In this document: positions 1-8,739 of the stretch, one piece after another
Layout: each line of letters opens with the position of its first letter
Position numbering within the stretch: the first letter of the stretch is position 1
Virus record (IMG/VR): IMGVR_UViG_3300018411_000035
Location: 1-44,399 of that record
Origin: a virus
Length of the DNA: 44,399 bases
Direction: 5' to 3' (one strand)
Notes under the pieces: generated by a model
What the model saw: only the letters and a program-made list of their open reading frames with translations
Databases searched by the model: none
Told to the model about the DNA's origin: nothing
Position numbers and translations under genes: made by a program

Positions 1-68
1 ACTGTATACATAGTATGGCATGATGTGTGTACGTGTTGTATAGTTGGATTTGTTTGCAAATGAGGGTT

Positions 69-205
69 CTCACCACTCTACCATGTCCTTCCAGTTCACC
101 CATGGGCATCACGTTCGTAGAACGTCAGCATCTTGTTGCCCCCTGGGTAACAATTAAGTACCTCGCTATGCTAGGGTAGGACAGTGTGAGTATGATGATG
201 ATACT
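69..205. ncRNA. Hairpin-rich non-coding segment, possible structured RNA or terminal control region
   Basis: No convincing gene lies in the first 300 bases, but the stretch is densely self-complementary. Seen directly: ACGTTC-GTA-GAACGT (111-125), a 9-bp stem TTGTTGCCC/GGGTAACAA with a CCT loop (133-153, one G-U pair), AGTAT/ATACT (189-205), and a possible closing helix of 69-77 with 183-190 (one bulged C) that would enclose the first two hairpins. The segment is also less AT-rich than the genes. It could be a non-coding RNA, an origin or packaging signal, or a leader; the strand is unknown. Confidence 0.3.
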
Positions 206-300
206 TACTGTTTCACTACCTCATTAAAATGCTACAATCACAATGTGACACGTATCACATACAGTTCAGAGTAGTGTTCAATAGTGTTCATTGTATTATT

Positions 301-318
301 TAAATCCTTTCGGATTTA
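301..318. other. Perfect 7-bp hairpin TAAATCC-tttc-GGATTTA
   Basis: The stem TAAATCC/GGATTTA with a TTTC loop lies just before a GGAGGTGAT ribosome-binding-like site. It is not followed by a T run, so it is unlikely to be a strong intrinsic terminator. A similar hairpin (AAGTCC-gaaa-GGACTT) occurs near 21970 in the convergent junction. Confidence 0.35.
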
Positions 319-329
319 TAGGAGGTGAT

Positions 330-470
330 ATGTTCTTTCATTACATCAAATCAGTAAGAATATACCTATTTTCCTGCGTGGGAAATATGGTCAGCTTAAA
401 TTACCCCCCGATACCAATTATCAATCTGTTAAAAATAACGGAGGTCTGTTATCAATATTATAAAATATAA
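330..470 (+). CDS. Possible 46-residue small protein in the left non-coding region
   Basis: An ATG at 330 follows GGAGGTGAT closely and opens a 46-codon frame ending at TAA 468-470. The product begins MFFHYIKSVRIYLF and is mildly hydrophobic, with no recognised motif. It lies upstream of the good forward promoter at 550, so it would need another promoter. Its composition is unremarkable and the spacing from GGAGG to ATG is only about four bases. It may equally be a chance frame behind a ribosome-binding-like sequence. Confidence 0.18.
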   Translation: MFFHYIKSVRIYLFSCVGNMVSLNYPPIPIINLLKITEVCYQYYKI

Positions 471-549
471 AAAACAACGAGGGAGGGAGTAAAACGGAGG
501 TAATGCAAGTTGATACAGTATAATCATCCTAAATGACGGATTATGACAC

Positions 550-578
550 TTGACACAACTGTTTTGAAGTGGTATACT
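550..578 (+). promoter_or_regulatory. Forward sigma-70-type promoter
   Basis: TTGACA at 550-555 is separated by exactly 17 bases from TATACT at 573-578, a near-consensus vegetative promoter. Transcription would start near 585 and run into the rightward virion module, whose first clear gene starts at 816, leaving a leader of about 230 bases. No phage RNA polymerase is seen, so use by host RNA polymerase is expected. Confidence 0.75.
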
Positions 579-815
579 TTATTTAGGGTTAACGGTCGGA
601 TTCTCCTCCCTTATAACTCCTAAATGTCTTTTCGCTTCGCTTCAAGAGTTTTTACTTACCTTCAATGGATAAGTCTATTCTTTTATCAAAAGTAATCAAA
701 ACATAGCAAATCAGATAAATCTTTAAATAAGAAATGACCGATAACAGTATAAGTATTTTACTGAACTGATGTATACAGAATAATGGTCGGAACGACCGAT
801 AATAGGAGGTAACAA
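579..815 (+). other. Untranslated leader of the forward module
   Basis: No supported gene is seen here. The stretch holds a short hairpin GGTCG-gaa-CGACC at 784-796 immediately before the AGGAGG site of the first gene. The GGTCGGA sequence also occurs near 592. A 98-codon minus-strand frame overlaps this leader and runs antisense into the first gene; it is not supported by a ribosome binding site and is treated as a shadow. Confidence 0.4.
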
Positions 816-1112
816 ATGGACTATATAAAACTACTAACATTACTAGCTTTTCTAAATTCATTAATTGTATTTGATATGATAATCTTTTATAAACTACGCA
901 AAAAGAAAGACAAGCCACTAACAGAAACACAATATAACGATTCTCCACTAGTAGAAGAATATGAGGAAGAATACATAGATGAATTTGATGAAAGAATACA
1001 GGAATTAAAAAGTGAAATAGTTACTAAACGTAACGAAGGTAGCTTTGAAGTTAACCAAGCTGAAATCATAACAGAGGAATATGAACAAGAATTATATAAG
1101 AGCGTAATGTAA
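816..1112 (+). CDS. Small single-pass membrane protein, unknown function
   Basis: First clear gene of the forward module: ATG after AGGAGGTAACAA. The 98-residue product has a hydrophobic N-terminal segment (about residues 5-25) followed by a KLRKKK stop-transfer-like patch and a long, very acidic, Glu-rich cytoplasmic-type tail. It therefore looks like an N-terminally anchored membrane protein with a charged soluble tail, possibly coiled. No family is recognised. Its place directly after the promoter and before the terminase genes suggests an early or accessory role in the virion operon, but this is only positional. Confidence 0.6.
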   Translation: MDYIKLLTLLAFLNSLIVFDMIIFYKLRKKKDKPLTETQYNDSPLVEEYEEEYIDEFDERIQELKSEIVTKRNEGSFEVNQAEIITEEYEQELYKSVM

Positions 1113-1113
1113 T

Positions 1114-1380
1114 ATGGGGAGAATAAAGAACTGGGGTATTAATACTCTATTAAGACAGATATACGAGGTTGAGAAGATATACAAGAATATAGCCGATAAC
1201 ACTATACCTGAGGAAGATGATGAATATTTCCATGATTTGAAACTACATATAGAATTAGGTGTTTGCATAGAATGTGGACAATCTGTTTCTAAGATTCCTT
1301 TCAGAACAGAAGATGAAAAGAATGAATATTCCATATCGGCACTATGTAGTGACTGTCAGCGTAAATACTTTGGTAAATAG
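1114..1380 (+). CDS. Small protein with a two-CxxC zinc site, unknown function
   Basis: The 88-residue product starts one base after the previous stop, so translation is probably coupled. Near the C terminus are CIECG (about residues 51-55) and CSDC (about 79-82), an arrangement expected to hold one zinc ion in a ribbon or knuckle. The N-terminal part is helical in appearance and charged. A perfect stem-loop terminator follows immediately. No specific function can be given; short zinc-ribbon proteins are common near phage terminase genes. Confidence 0.6.
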   Translation: MGRIKNWGINTLLRQIYEVEKIYKNIADNTIPEEDDEYFHDLKLHIELGVCIECGQSVSKIPFRTEDEKNEYSISALCSDCQRKYFGK

Positions 1381-1383
1381 AAA

Positions 1384-1420
1384 AAGCTAATGAGGGGACA
1401 TTAGCTAATTTCTTTTTATA
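1384..1420 (+). terminator. Rho-independent terminator
   Basis: The stem AGCTAATG (1385-1392)/CATTAGCT (1399-1406) with an AGGGGA loop is followed by AATTTCTTTTTA. It separates the two small leading genes from the terminase genes, implying either a second promoter before the small terminase or partial read-through. Confidence 0.7.
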
Positions 1421-1537
1421 TATAAGCACACACTAAGAATAAAACTAATTACACGTGAAGTTTGGTATTTGCTGAGATTTTATTATAGTATTATTATAAC
1501 CATAAGTAAAATAAATATACAGATTGGAAGTGATTAT

Positions 1538-1990
1538 TTGGATGAAATAATGAAGTATGAAAGTATAATTGAACAGTTAAAGCCTGAACAGGTTAGGTAT
1601 GCTAATTTAAAAGCAACTACTACTCTATCTCAAAGGAAGATAGCAGAGCAAATAGGTGTGCATTATAACACTATAACTAACTGGAATAAAGACCCTCTAA
1701 TAGCACAAGCAATCAGATGTGAGATAGAATGTGTAAAACAGGATAACGCACTTAAGGTACAGCAATTAATGCAACATATGCTTAAAGAAGCTATTACTAT
1801 TCTAACAGATAAAGAATCTAGTAGAGGTGTTAAATCTCAAATGATAGGTCAGCTATTTACAGCAGTAGGTAAATACGCAGGACTTGAACCTGCAAAACAA
1901 GTTAACAAAGAAATCAAGGTTACTAAGACATTTGAACAGTTAATTAGTGAAGTAGAGAATGTTGAAGATGTAGATTACGAGGTGGAATAA
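1538..1990 (+). CDS. terS: Small terminase subunit
   Basis: DNA-recognition subunit of the packaging motor. I place the start at TTG 1538 (product begins MDEIMKYES) because GGAAGTGAT lies just upstream; the frame is open back to 1469 but has no ribosome binding site there. The roughly 150-residue protein has a clear N-terminal helix-turn-helix (LSQRKIAEQIGVHYNTITNW, about residues 31-50), then a helical oligomerisation region and an acidic C-terminal tail. Its position just before the large terminase supports the call. The function is inferred from the HTH and from gene order. Confidence 0.75.
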   Translation: MDEIMKYESIIEQLKPEQVRYANLKATTTLSQRKIAEQIGVHYNTITNWNKDPLIAQAIRCEIECVKQDNALKVQQLMQHMLKEAITILTDKESSRGVKSQMIGQLFTAVGKYAGLEPAKQVNKEIKVTKTFEQLISEVENVEDVDYEVE

Positions 1991-1991
1991 T

Positions 1992-2216
1992 ATGATATTT
2001 CAAAAATGGTTTGCAAACGACACTAAACAATTCAGCATATCATATCATAGAAAGAGTTGGAAGAAAGTAGGAAATAAGCCTAGAATTAATTTCTTTACAA
2101 ATGGTGCTTTAAAAGATAAAAAAGCAACTTGTCTTGATATTAATTTAATTATAGGTTATACAATATTTAATTATACTAATTTCAATTTTAGAGGTAAAAA
2201 GATATGCCGAAATTAG
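1992..2216 (+). CDS. Small basic protein between terminase genes, unknown
   Basis: The 74-residue product starts at an ATG two bases after the small terminase stop, with GAGGTGG overlapping the end of that gene, and its end overlaps the start of the large terminase. It is rich in Lys, Asn and Phe and has no recognisable domain. It could be a real small packaging or morphogenesis accessory protein, or a fortuitous open frame in an intergenic gap. The good ribosome binding site and tight packing favour a gene. Confidence 0.5.
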   Translation: MIFQKWFANDTKQFSISYHRKSWKKVGNKPRINFFTNGALKDKKATCLDINLIIGYTIFNYTNFNFRGKKICRN

Positions 2217-4024
2217 ACCACTTACTATATCCACTAGAGGAAAAAGAGAAATATAAAACACCACCTAAAGGATTAAACAAGACACAAGAATTGTTGTGGA
2301 GAATACAAAATGATACTATATGGTATGCAGAGAAGTTCTTAAAGATAAGGGATAAGAACGCAAAACTAGTACCATTTGCATTTAATGATGCACAGCTTAT
2401 AATGGAGCGTATTGATAGGTATTGCATAGAGAATAACATATTAAGACGTTATATTATACTAAAGGCTAGACAGATGGGTCTTAGTACCTATACAGAAGGT
2501 AAGATGTATCACGATACAACTACTAATACCTTCAAGAATACAATGATAATTACCCAAGAAGATACAGCTACTCAGAACCTATTCAATATGGCAAAACTAT
2601 TCTATGATGAAATGCCTATGGAATTAAAGCCTATGCGTAAAACCTCTAATGAAAGAGCACTTACCTTTGAAAATCCCACACTAAATGCAGAAGAAAAACT
2701 TAAAAACCCTGGTCTTAGAAGTAAGTATTCAGTTGCAACTGCAAATGCTGTTGAAGTTGGTAGGTCATTTACCATCCATAATCTACATGCATCAGAGGTT
2801 GCGTTTTGGGCAAAGCCTGAAATAACAATGACTGGTCTTATGCAGGCAATAGCTGATAATATGGACACATTAGTTATATTAGAATCAACTGCTAATGGTG
2901 TTGGTGGGTACTTTTATAAGATGTGGCAAGAAGCTATTAGAGGTGAGAATGACTTTGTACCAGTATTTCTACCATGGTTTACTGATAAGAATTATACTAG
3001 ACCTTTCAAATCAGTGAAAGATAAAGAGGTATTTACTGAACTGGTAAATGCAATGTATGTAAATGATAAGGGTGAAGAAATACACACTTATTACTGGTCT
3101 TTAATGAATGATTTTGGTGTTACATTAGAACAAATCAATTGGTACGATTATACTAAGAGAAATAAGTGTCAGAACAGTGATGATATTATGAAACAAGAAT
3201 ATCCATCTACTCCTGATGAAGCATTTATATCTACTGGTAGACCTGTATTTAATGGTAGAGCACTTACCAAATACAAGAAACATACAAAAGAACCTATAAA
3301 GGTAGGTAATTTAGTAGTTAGTAATGGTGAAATAGTGTTTATAGATGACCCTAAGGGATTTATTAAGATATGGAAAGAACCTAGTAAGGATATGTTTTAT
3401 TCTGTAGGTGCTGACGTTGCAGAGGGACTAGCAAAGGGTGACTTTTCATCTGCTCATGTAGGTGATACTAATTTTGAAGTAGTTGCTACTTGGCATGGAC
3501 ATATAGACCCTGATTTATATGGTGAAGAACTAGTTAAACTTGCTAGATATTATAACAATGCATATCTAGGAATAGAAAACAATAACCATGGATTAACTAC
3601 ATTACACAAAGTAAAGAATTTAGAATACTGGAATATCTACTACACCAAGAATTACGACAAACTAACAGAAAAGATAACTCAGAAAATGGGTTGGAGTACA
3701 ACTGTTAGAACTAAACCACTGATGATAGACAAGTTGGCAGAATATATTAGAGAGTTTTATATTGGTATATTTGATGATTTGACTGTAAGTGAATTATTAA
3801 CGTATATTAGGGAAGAAAATGGTTCTACTAATGCACAAGAAGGATGCCATGATGATACGGTTATGTCATTAGCTATCTTGTTACAAATGATGTTAGAAGG
3901 TAGGGGGCAAGACTATACACCTGAACAACCATTTGACGAATACTCGCCTAAAAACAGGCAAAGAGTTAAGGAAGTTATTGACCCACTATTTGAAAAAGAA
4001 GAAAACGTTGAATATTCAGAATAA
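2204..4024 (+). CDS. terL: Large terminase subunit (ATPase and nuclease)
   Basis: Motor ATPase and headful or terminal nuclease that packages DNA through the portal. The start is ATG after AGAGGTAAAAAG. The 606-residue protein shows a modified Walker A, ARQMGLST (88-95), and a Walker B ending in LVILES with catalytic Glu at about 227. It also carries the C-terminal RNase H-like nuclease acidic residues: GADVAEG (about 401), GIENNNHG, and a final HDDTV near residue 547. These are the standard TerL motifs in order. It lies between small terminase and portal, as in most tailed phages. Confidence 0.93.
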   Translation: MPKLDHLLYPLEEKEKYKTPPKGLNKTQELLWRIQNDTIWYAEKFLKIRDKNAKLVPFAFNDAQLIMERIDRYCIENNILRRYIILKARQMGLSTYTEGKMYHDTTTNTFKNTMIITQEDTATQNLFNMAKLFYDEMPMELKPMRKTSNERALTFENPTLNAEEKLKNPGLRSKYSVATANAVEVGRSFTIHNLHASEVAFWAKPEITMTGLMQAIADNMDTLVILESTANGVGGYFYKMWQEAIRGENDFVPVFLPWFTDKNYTRPFKSVKDKEVFTELVNAMYVNDKGEEIHTYYWSLMNDFGVTLEQINWYDYTKRNKCQNSDDIMKQEYPSTPDEAFISTGRPVFNGRALTKYKKHTKEPIKVGNLVVSNGEIVFIDDPKGFIKIWKEPSKDMFYSVGADVAEGLAKGDFSSAHVGDTNFEVVATWHGHIDPDLYGEELVKLARYYNNAYLGIENNNHGLTTLHKVKNLEYWNIYYTKNYDKLTEKITQKMGWSTTVRTKPLMIDKLAEYIREFYIGIFDDLTVSELLTYIREENGSTNAQEGCHDDTVMSLAILLQMMLEGRGQDYTPEQPFDEYSPKNRQRVKEVIDPLFEKEENVEYSE

Positions 4025-4035
4025 GGAGGTAGAAA

Positions 4036-6096
4036 ATGGGGTTATTTAATAAAAAGAAACAGAAAGAACCAGTGGCACATCAGTACGAACCCACACAAGA
4101 AGAAATAAAGATTTCTGAACTGTCTTATAATAGGTTTAAAGACAGTATGGTGGCTAAGGCTGAACACACTAAGAAATGGAAAGAGTGTTATGATAATTAC
4201 TTTGGTAACTTAGATAATAAGAATAGACCAATTTACAAATCAGATGTTATTGTTAATCATATATTTAAGACAATAGAAACTATTAGACCTATAATGATTG
4301 ATAATAACCCAAGATTTATTGCACTTGCTAGAACTGAGGAAGGTATACCAAAATCAGAGGTAATACAAAAATCCCTTGATTATGAATGGGATAGAGAAAA
4401 AATGAGAATTAAACTACCACAATCTTTATTACCAACATTGATAGCAGGAACAGCAATATTCTTCTTATCGTGGGATGGTAAAGATGGAAAGTTTGGTAAC
4501 GTTAAATCTCAACTAATAGACCCATTTAATTTTTATCCTGACCCACTTGCTTATAGTATGGAAAGTGCAGAATATGTTATATATGCTACATACAAGCATT
4601 TCAATCAATTAAAACGCAAATATCCTACTAAAGCATCTGCTATTACTGGTGCTCAAGTAAAGTACAGTGAACTTGTACAAGATAGAGATAAACACGCAGT
4701 TAAACAAAACAACCAAGTTCTTGTTCTTGAAATGTGGTGTAAGGATTATACTACTGTTGAAGAAGAATTTGAAGAAGAAGGAGTGTATAAGAAAAAGGTA
4801 AGTTCTAAATACCCTAAAGGTAGAGTTATTACAACTGCTCCTGAACTGAATTTAGTATTAGAAGATAAGCCAAATCCTTATAAGCATGGTAAATTCCCTT
4901 TCACACTTATGAAAGACTATGATGTACCATTTGAGTTTTGGGGTAGAGGTGATGTTGAGCAATTAATATCTCCACAAAAGTATGTAAATGAGTTAAATAA
5001 CCAAATAACTGACAATGCCAAGAATACTGGTAACATGCAATGGATTATAGATAATAACGCAGGTATAGCTAAGGGTACACTTGTTAATAGACCAGGACTT
5101 ATTGTTAGAAAAAACCCAGGAACAGAAGTACGTAGGGATGCACCACCTCCAATGCCTGCTTACATTAATGAAAAAATACAAGAGTGGAAAACAGATATAC
5201 AGACAATATCAGGAGTACACGAAACACTTGCAGGAGAAAGAGCACCAGGAGTACAAGCAGGTAATGCTATTATGGCACTTCAAGAAGCTAGTCAGACTAG
5301 AATAAGACTTAAAGTTAAAATGATGGAAGAAGGATTATCTGAACTGGCTACGCTTTGGTATGAAATGATACAACAGTTTTGGAAATTAGATAGATTTGTA
5401 AGAGTTGTTAATGAAGATGGTGGTTATGATTTAAGTCAGATAAAGACTGATGATTTAGATAATGACTATGATATTAAAGTAACAGCAGGTAGTACAATGC
5501 CATCTAACAAATCAGCTAAACTTGATTTAATGATTAGGCTTGCACAAACAATGGGTGAAGATGGATTACCTATGGTTGATAGAAAGAGCGTACTTCAATT
5601 CGTTGATATGGCAGGTAAACAAGAAATGCTACAACGTATGGAAGAAATTAAACAAGGTGCTCAGCAACAAGCACAAGCACAGCAACAACAAGAAATGCAG
5701 GCACAACAACAACAGGCTATGTTTGAACAAATCGTACAAGTTGTACAGGAACTACAAGGTGAAGTTCAAAAGCTATCTAATGAGGTTGCTAAGATAGAAC
5801 AAGAGAAAGAAGCTGAGGAACAAGAAAATGCAGTTCAAGAAAGAGAAAACAAGGCTTATGAGAAAGGTTTAAAAGAAATACCACCTGATATAGATGAAGA
5901 AAAAAGAATGGCTATGGAAATTATGAGGGAAAAAGAAGGTGCAGTACCACAAGAAGATGACGATTTTACAAATAGCCTAAATAATGGTATAATACCTGAT
6001 GAAGCGTTAGAAGAACTAATGTCACTTCCACCTGAGGAATTACAAGCACTTCTTGAACAATACCCTGAATTAGAACAATTCATACAACAACAATAG
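4036..6096 (+). CDS. Portal protein
   Basis: Dodecameric ring at the capsid vertex through which DNA enters and to which the neck attaches. The 686-residue product starts at ATG after AAGGAGGTAGAAA, directly after the large terminase. Its size, its position and an HAPGVQAGNAIMALQEAS-like helical region (around residues 400-430) fit podovirus portals of the P22-like type. The last 150 residues are unusual: a Gln-rich coiled coil (QQQAQAQQQQ and similar) and then a very acidic tail. This could form the long barrel inside the capsid. No catalytic motif is expected. Assignment rests mainly on order and length. Confidence 0.85.
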   Translation: MGLFNKKKQKEPVAHQYEPTQEEIKISELSYNRFKDSMVAKAEHTKKWKECYDNYFGNLDNKNRPIYKSDVIVNHIFKTIETIRPIMIDNNPRFIALARTEEGIPKSEVIQKSLDYEWDREKMRIKLPQSLLPTLIAGTAIFFLSWDGKDGKFGNVKSQLIDPFNFYPDPLAYSMESAEYVIYATYKHFNQLKRKYPTKASAITGAQVKYSELVQDRDKHAVKQNNQVLVLEMWCKDYTTVEEEFEEEGVYKKKVSSKYPKGRVITTAPELNLVLEDKPNPYKHGKFPFTLMKDYDVPFEFWGRGDVEQLISPQKYVNELNNQITDNAKNTGNMQWIIDNNAGIAKGTLVNRPGLIVRKNPGTEVRRDAPPPMPAYINEKIQEWKTDIQTISGVHETLAGERAPGVQAGNAIMALQEASQTRIRLKVKMMEEGLSELATLWYEMIQQFWKLDRFVRVVNEDGGYDLSQIKTDDLDNDYDIKVTAGSTMPSNKSAKLDLMIRLAQTMGEDGLPMVDRKSVLQFVDMAGKQEMLQRMEEIKQGAQQQAQAQQQQEMQAQQQQAMFEQIVQVVQELQGEVQKLSNEVAKIEQEKEAEEQENAVQERENKAYEKGLKEIPPDIDEEKRMAMEIMREKEGAVPQEDDDFTNSLNNGIIPDEALEELMSLPPEELQALLEQYPELEQFIQQQ

Positions 6097-6131
6097 ACCA
6101 ATCCGTATAGGAAGTCTAAGGAGGTAATAAT

Positions 6132-6953
6132 TTGGATAAAGAATTTTTTGACCAAGCATATCAATCTGAATATGAAACAGTTGAAGTTGAACCTACTGAT
6201 GTAGATAATCCACAACCTGTTGATAATGATATTGATAACACTGGTGAGGTAGTAGAAACTGAGAAACAAACAGAGCAAGAACATGTAGATGTTCAGAAGT
6301 ATAACATTGATGGTGAGGAGTTTACGCTTGAACAGATAAAAGAGTGGAAACTAGGTAATATGCGACAAGCAGACTACTCTAGGAAAACACAAGAAGTAGC
6401 CAAACAAAGAAAAGAAGTAGAAGAAGCTGTTAAGTTATATGAATACATCAAAGAGAACCCTGATGTTGCTACTGCACTACGTGATGTAGATTACAGTGGT
6501 AATGTAGATGATAAGTTAAAATCACTTACACCTGAGCAACAAAGAGTTCAGGAATTAGAGTACAAGCTTGCAGAGAAAGAATTAGATGAAACTATTAGTA
6601 ATCTAAAATCTAAATACCCTGACTTTAATGAAGTTGAGGTAATGCAAGAATGTGATAAAAGAAAGATATTTGATTTGGAGTTTGTATATGGTGCTATGAA
6701 AGGTTTAAAACCTACAGAGCAAGTAGATGTAGAAGCTATTAGAAAACAAGCTATTGAAGAAGCTAAACAGCAACTAATGGCTGAATTGAAAGCTAATACA
6801 GATAGTACAACTACAATCATAACAACAGAGAGTGGACAGGCAATTCAGGTACAACCTGGTGACAATTTAACTCCACAAGAAAAAACCTTTTGTGATAAAA
6901 GGGGCTATGATTACAATGAATACGCTCAATGGAAATCCATTGGTAGTAGATAA
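6132..6953 (+). CDS. Capsid scaffolding protein
   Basis: The start is TTG 6132 after AAGGAGGTAATAA. The 273-residue product is highly charged and helical, with an acidic N terminus, an Arg/Lys/Glu-rich central coiled coil and a short C-terminal segment (DKRGYDYNEYAQW), the usual make-up of a scaffolding protein placed between portal and major capsid genes. It would direct assembly of the procapsid and then leave or be degraded. No protease catalytic motif is visible. The function is inferred from composition and synteny. Confidence 0.75.
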   Translation: MDKEFFDQAYQSEYETVEVEPTDVDNPQPVDNDIDNTGEVVETEKQTEQEHVDVQKYNIDGEEFTLEQIKEWKLGNMRQADYSRKTQEVAKQRKEVEEAVKLYEYIKENPDVATALRDVDYSGNVDDKLKSLTPEQQRVQELEYKLAEKELDETISNLKSKYPDFNEVEVMQECDKRKIFDLEFVYGAMKGLKPTEQVDVEAIRKQAIEEAKQQLMAELKANTDSTTTIITTESGQAIQVQPGDNLTPQEKTFCDKRGYDYNEYAQWKSIGSR

Positions 6954-6982
6954 ATAAAAATAAAATGAAGAGGTGAATATAA

Positions 6983-7933
6983 ATGCCAGTAACTCCAATA
7001 ACAGGAAATACACATATTAGTGATAGTTTTGGTAAATTACTAGAGCCAGGACTAAGAAAAATATTCTTTGAAACATATGATGAGTTGCCTGAACAATATT
7101 CTAAAATATACAAGGTTAACAAATCAACTAAAGCAAAAGAAACAGATTATGGATTAGGAGCATTTGGTGATTGGACTGAAAGAGCATCTGAAACAGATTC
7201 AGTTGCATACCAAAAGTTAAATCCAGGTTTAGAAAGAACTTACACACATAAAGCATTTACACAAGGATTTATGATTGGTAGAGAACTTTATGATGATGAA
7301 CAATACAGACAAATAGACAAATTCCCTAAAGCTATGGCTAGAGCAGGTAGAGCAAAAGTAGAAAAAGATGCTATGGCTCCACTTATAAATGGATTTAGTG
7401 CTGATGTTGGTGGCGTAGGTGCTTCTGCTATATATGATGGTAAAGCATTATTCGCAGTAGACCATCCACTTGTAGATAGTGCAGATGTATGTTCTAACTT
7501 AGCAACTGGTGTATTAAATCAAGATAACTTAGAAAAAGCTATCATGTTAATGAGAAAAACTAAAGATGAAGCAGGTAATTTAATAGTATTAACACCTGAC
7601 ACATTAGTAGTACCACCTGCATTAGAATATGATGCTAGAGTATTATTAGAATCAACAGCAGTACCAGGAAGTAATAACAATGATGTGAATGTAATTAAAG
7701 GTGCATTGAATCTAATTGTTATGGATTACATTGGAACAGCTAATGGTGGTTCTGATACAGCTTGGTTCATCATGGATAGCAAAAGACACGAACTTAACTT
7801 CTTTTGGAGAGTTAAGCCTGAGTTCAAATGGGACGAAGATTTCGATACATTCGTTGCTAAGTACAGAGGATATATGAGATACAGCTTCGGTGTTTCTGAT
7901 TTCAGAGGATTAGTAGGTTCTACTGGTCTATAA
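6983..7933 (+). CDS. Major capsid protein
   Basis: Main shell subunit, expected to have the HK97 fold. The 316-residue product begins at ATG after AGAGGTGAATATA. It follows the scaffold gene and is followed by a strong terminator, consistent with high expression. The TDYGLGAFGDW...AYQKLNPG region and the conserved late LVVPPALEYDARVLL and DSKRHELNFFW segments resemble Mu-F-like/HK97-type phage capsid proteins. No N-terminal delta domain is obvious, in keeping with a separate scaffold. Confidence comes from position, length and these segments. Confidence 0.85.
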   Translation: MPVTPITGNTHISDSFGKLLEPGLRKIFFETYDELPEQYSKIYKVNKSTKAKETDYGLGAFGDWTERASETDSVAYQKLNPGLERTYTHKAFTQGFMIGRELYDDEQYRQIDKFPKAMARAGRAKVEKDAMAPLINGFSADVGGVGASAIYDGKALFAVDHPLVDSADVCSNLATGVLNQDNLEKAIMLMRKTKDEAGNLIVLTPDTLVVPPALEYDARVLLESTAVPGSNNNDVNVIKGALNLIVMDYIGTANGGSDTAWFIMDSKRHELNFFWRVKPEFKWDEDFDTFVAKYRGYMRYSFGVSDFRGLVGSTGL

Positions 7934-7942
7934 TAAACTACT

Positions 7943-7976
7943 AAGGGTAGGGCAAATTAACTGCCCTCCCTTTTTT
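7943..7976 (+). terminator. Rho-independent terminator after the capsid gene
   Basis: AGGGTAGGGCA pairs with TGCCCTCCCT across an AATTAAC loop (one bulged T), followed by TTTTTT. It would set a high ratio of capsid to downstream tail transcripts, as often seen behind major capsid genes. Confidence 0.85.
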
Positions 7977-7994
7977 AATGTATAGGAGGTAATT

Positions 7995-8276
7995 ATGGAT
8001 AATAATTGGTTAAATCAAGTAGAAATGCCTATTAATAAAGAAGGTAAAACACAATATCAAATACTGATGACACTTATGAGTATAGAAAGACTGTTAAATG
8101 AACTACTACCAAAAGAAGAACAAAAAGCAGTTGAGGAATGTACAGTAACAGAAATCACATCAATAGATTATACTGATATGACAAAAGAACAGTTACTAGA
8201 GGAATGTGAGAAACAAGGATTAAAAGTAACTAGCAGAGATAGCAGAACTAAACTAATTGAAAAACTTTCAGAATAG
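7995..8276 (+). CDS. Small protein with C-terminal SAP/HeH-like motif
   Basis: The 93-residue product starts at ATG after TATAGGAGGTAATT. The last 35 residues (MTKEQLLEECEKQGLKVTSR followed by KLIEKLSE) match the helix-extension-helix pattern of SAP/HeH/LEM-like domains often found in small proteins beside phage head genes. Family knowledge suggests a head-completion or DNA-associated role. The N-terminal half is helical and unremarkable. The exact function is unknown. Confidence 0.65.
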   Translation: MDNNWLNQVEMPINKEGKTQYQILMTLMSIERLLNELLPKEEQKAVEECTVTEITSIDYTDMTKEQLLEECEKQGLKVTSRDSRTKLIEKLSE

Positions 8277-8287
8277 AAGGTGATTAG

Positions 8288-8728
8288 ATGACGCTAAATG
8301 ATTTAATAATAAGGGTTAGAAGTTATGCTAGAGATACTAGTGGTAGTATTTTTACAAAGGCAGATGTGGTTAATTATATTAATGAAGGTATTGATAGGAT
8401 GAAAATTATACCACAACTTACTGGAATGACTTACTTAGTTGCACTAACAGATGTAGCTATGTTACTACCACGACAATATCGTTATTTACTTGCTGTATAT
8501 TCTGCTAGTAGATGTATGTTTCAAGATGAACAAGATAGTAGGTCTAGTACACTTATGAATGAGTTTGAAACAAAGCTAGAAGAACTTAGAAGTAAGATAG
8601 AGAATGGTGAAATAGTAATAACTGATATAAATGGACTTCCGATAACAGTTACTTATGAAACGGATTATGTTGTTAATGAATACTTTGATATAGATAGTGA
8701 TGATGATGATGAAAATATACTTGATTAG
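8288..8728 (+). CDS. Head-to-tail adaptor (connector) protein
   Basis: The 146-residue, mainly helical protein has the N-terminal pattern TLNDLIIRVRSYARD...FTKADVVNYINEGIDRM, characteristic of phage adaptor proteins of the gp4/gp6-like group that bind under the portal. It starts at ATG after AGAAGGTGATTAG. The C-terminal tail is strikingly acidic (DIDSDDDDENILD). It lies between the capsid gene and the tail-hub gene, the expected position. The call rests on this helical motif and order, not on a catalytic signature. Confidence 0.7.
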   Translation: MTLNDLIIRVRSYARDTSGSIFTKADVVNYINEGIDRMKIIPQLTGMTYLVALTDVAMLLPRQYRYLLAVYSASRCMFQDEQDSRSSTLMNEFETKLEELRSKIENGEIVITDINGLPITVTYETDYVVNEYFDIDSDDDDENILD

Positions 8729-8739
8729 GAGGTGATTAT

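Noticed and set aside
1-330. A tRNA or tmRNA gene in the hairpin-rich left end
   Set aside because: No cloverleaf with an acceptor stem and a T-arm GTTCRA in register could be found.
652-948. Minus-strand 98-codon hydrophobic frame in the left region
   Set aside because: Its start lies inside the supported 816-1112 gene and it has no ribosome binding site; hydrophobic AT-rich frames arise by chance.
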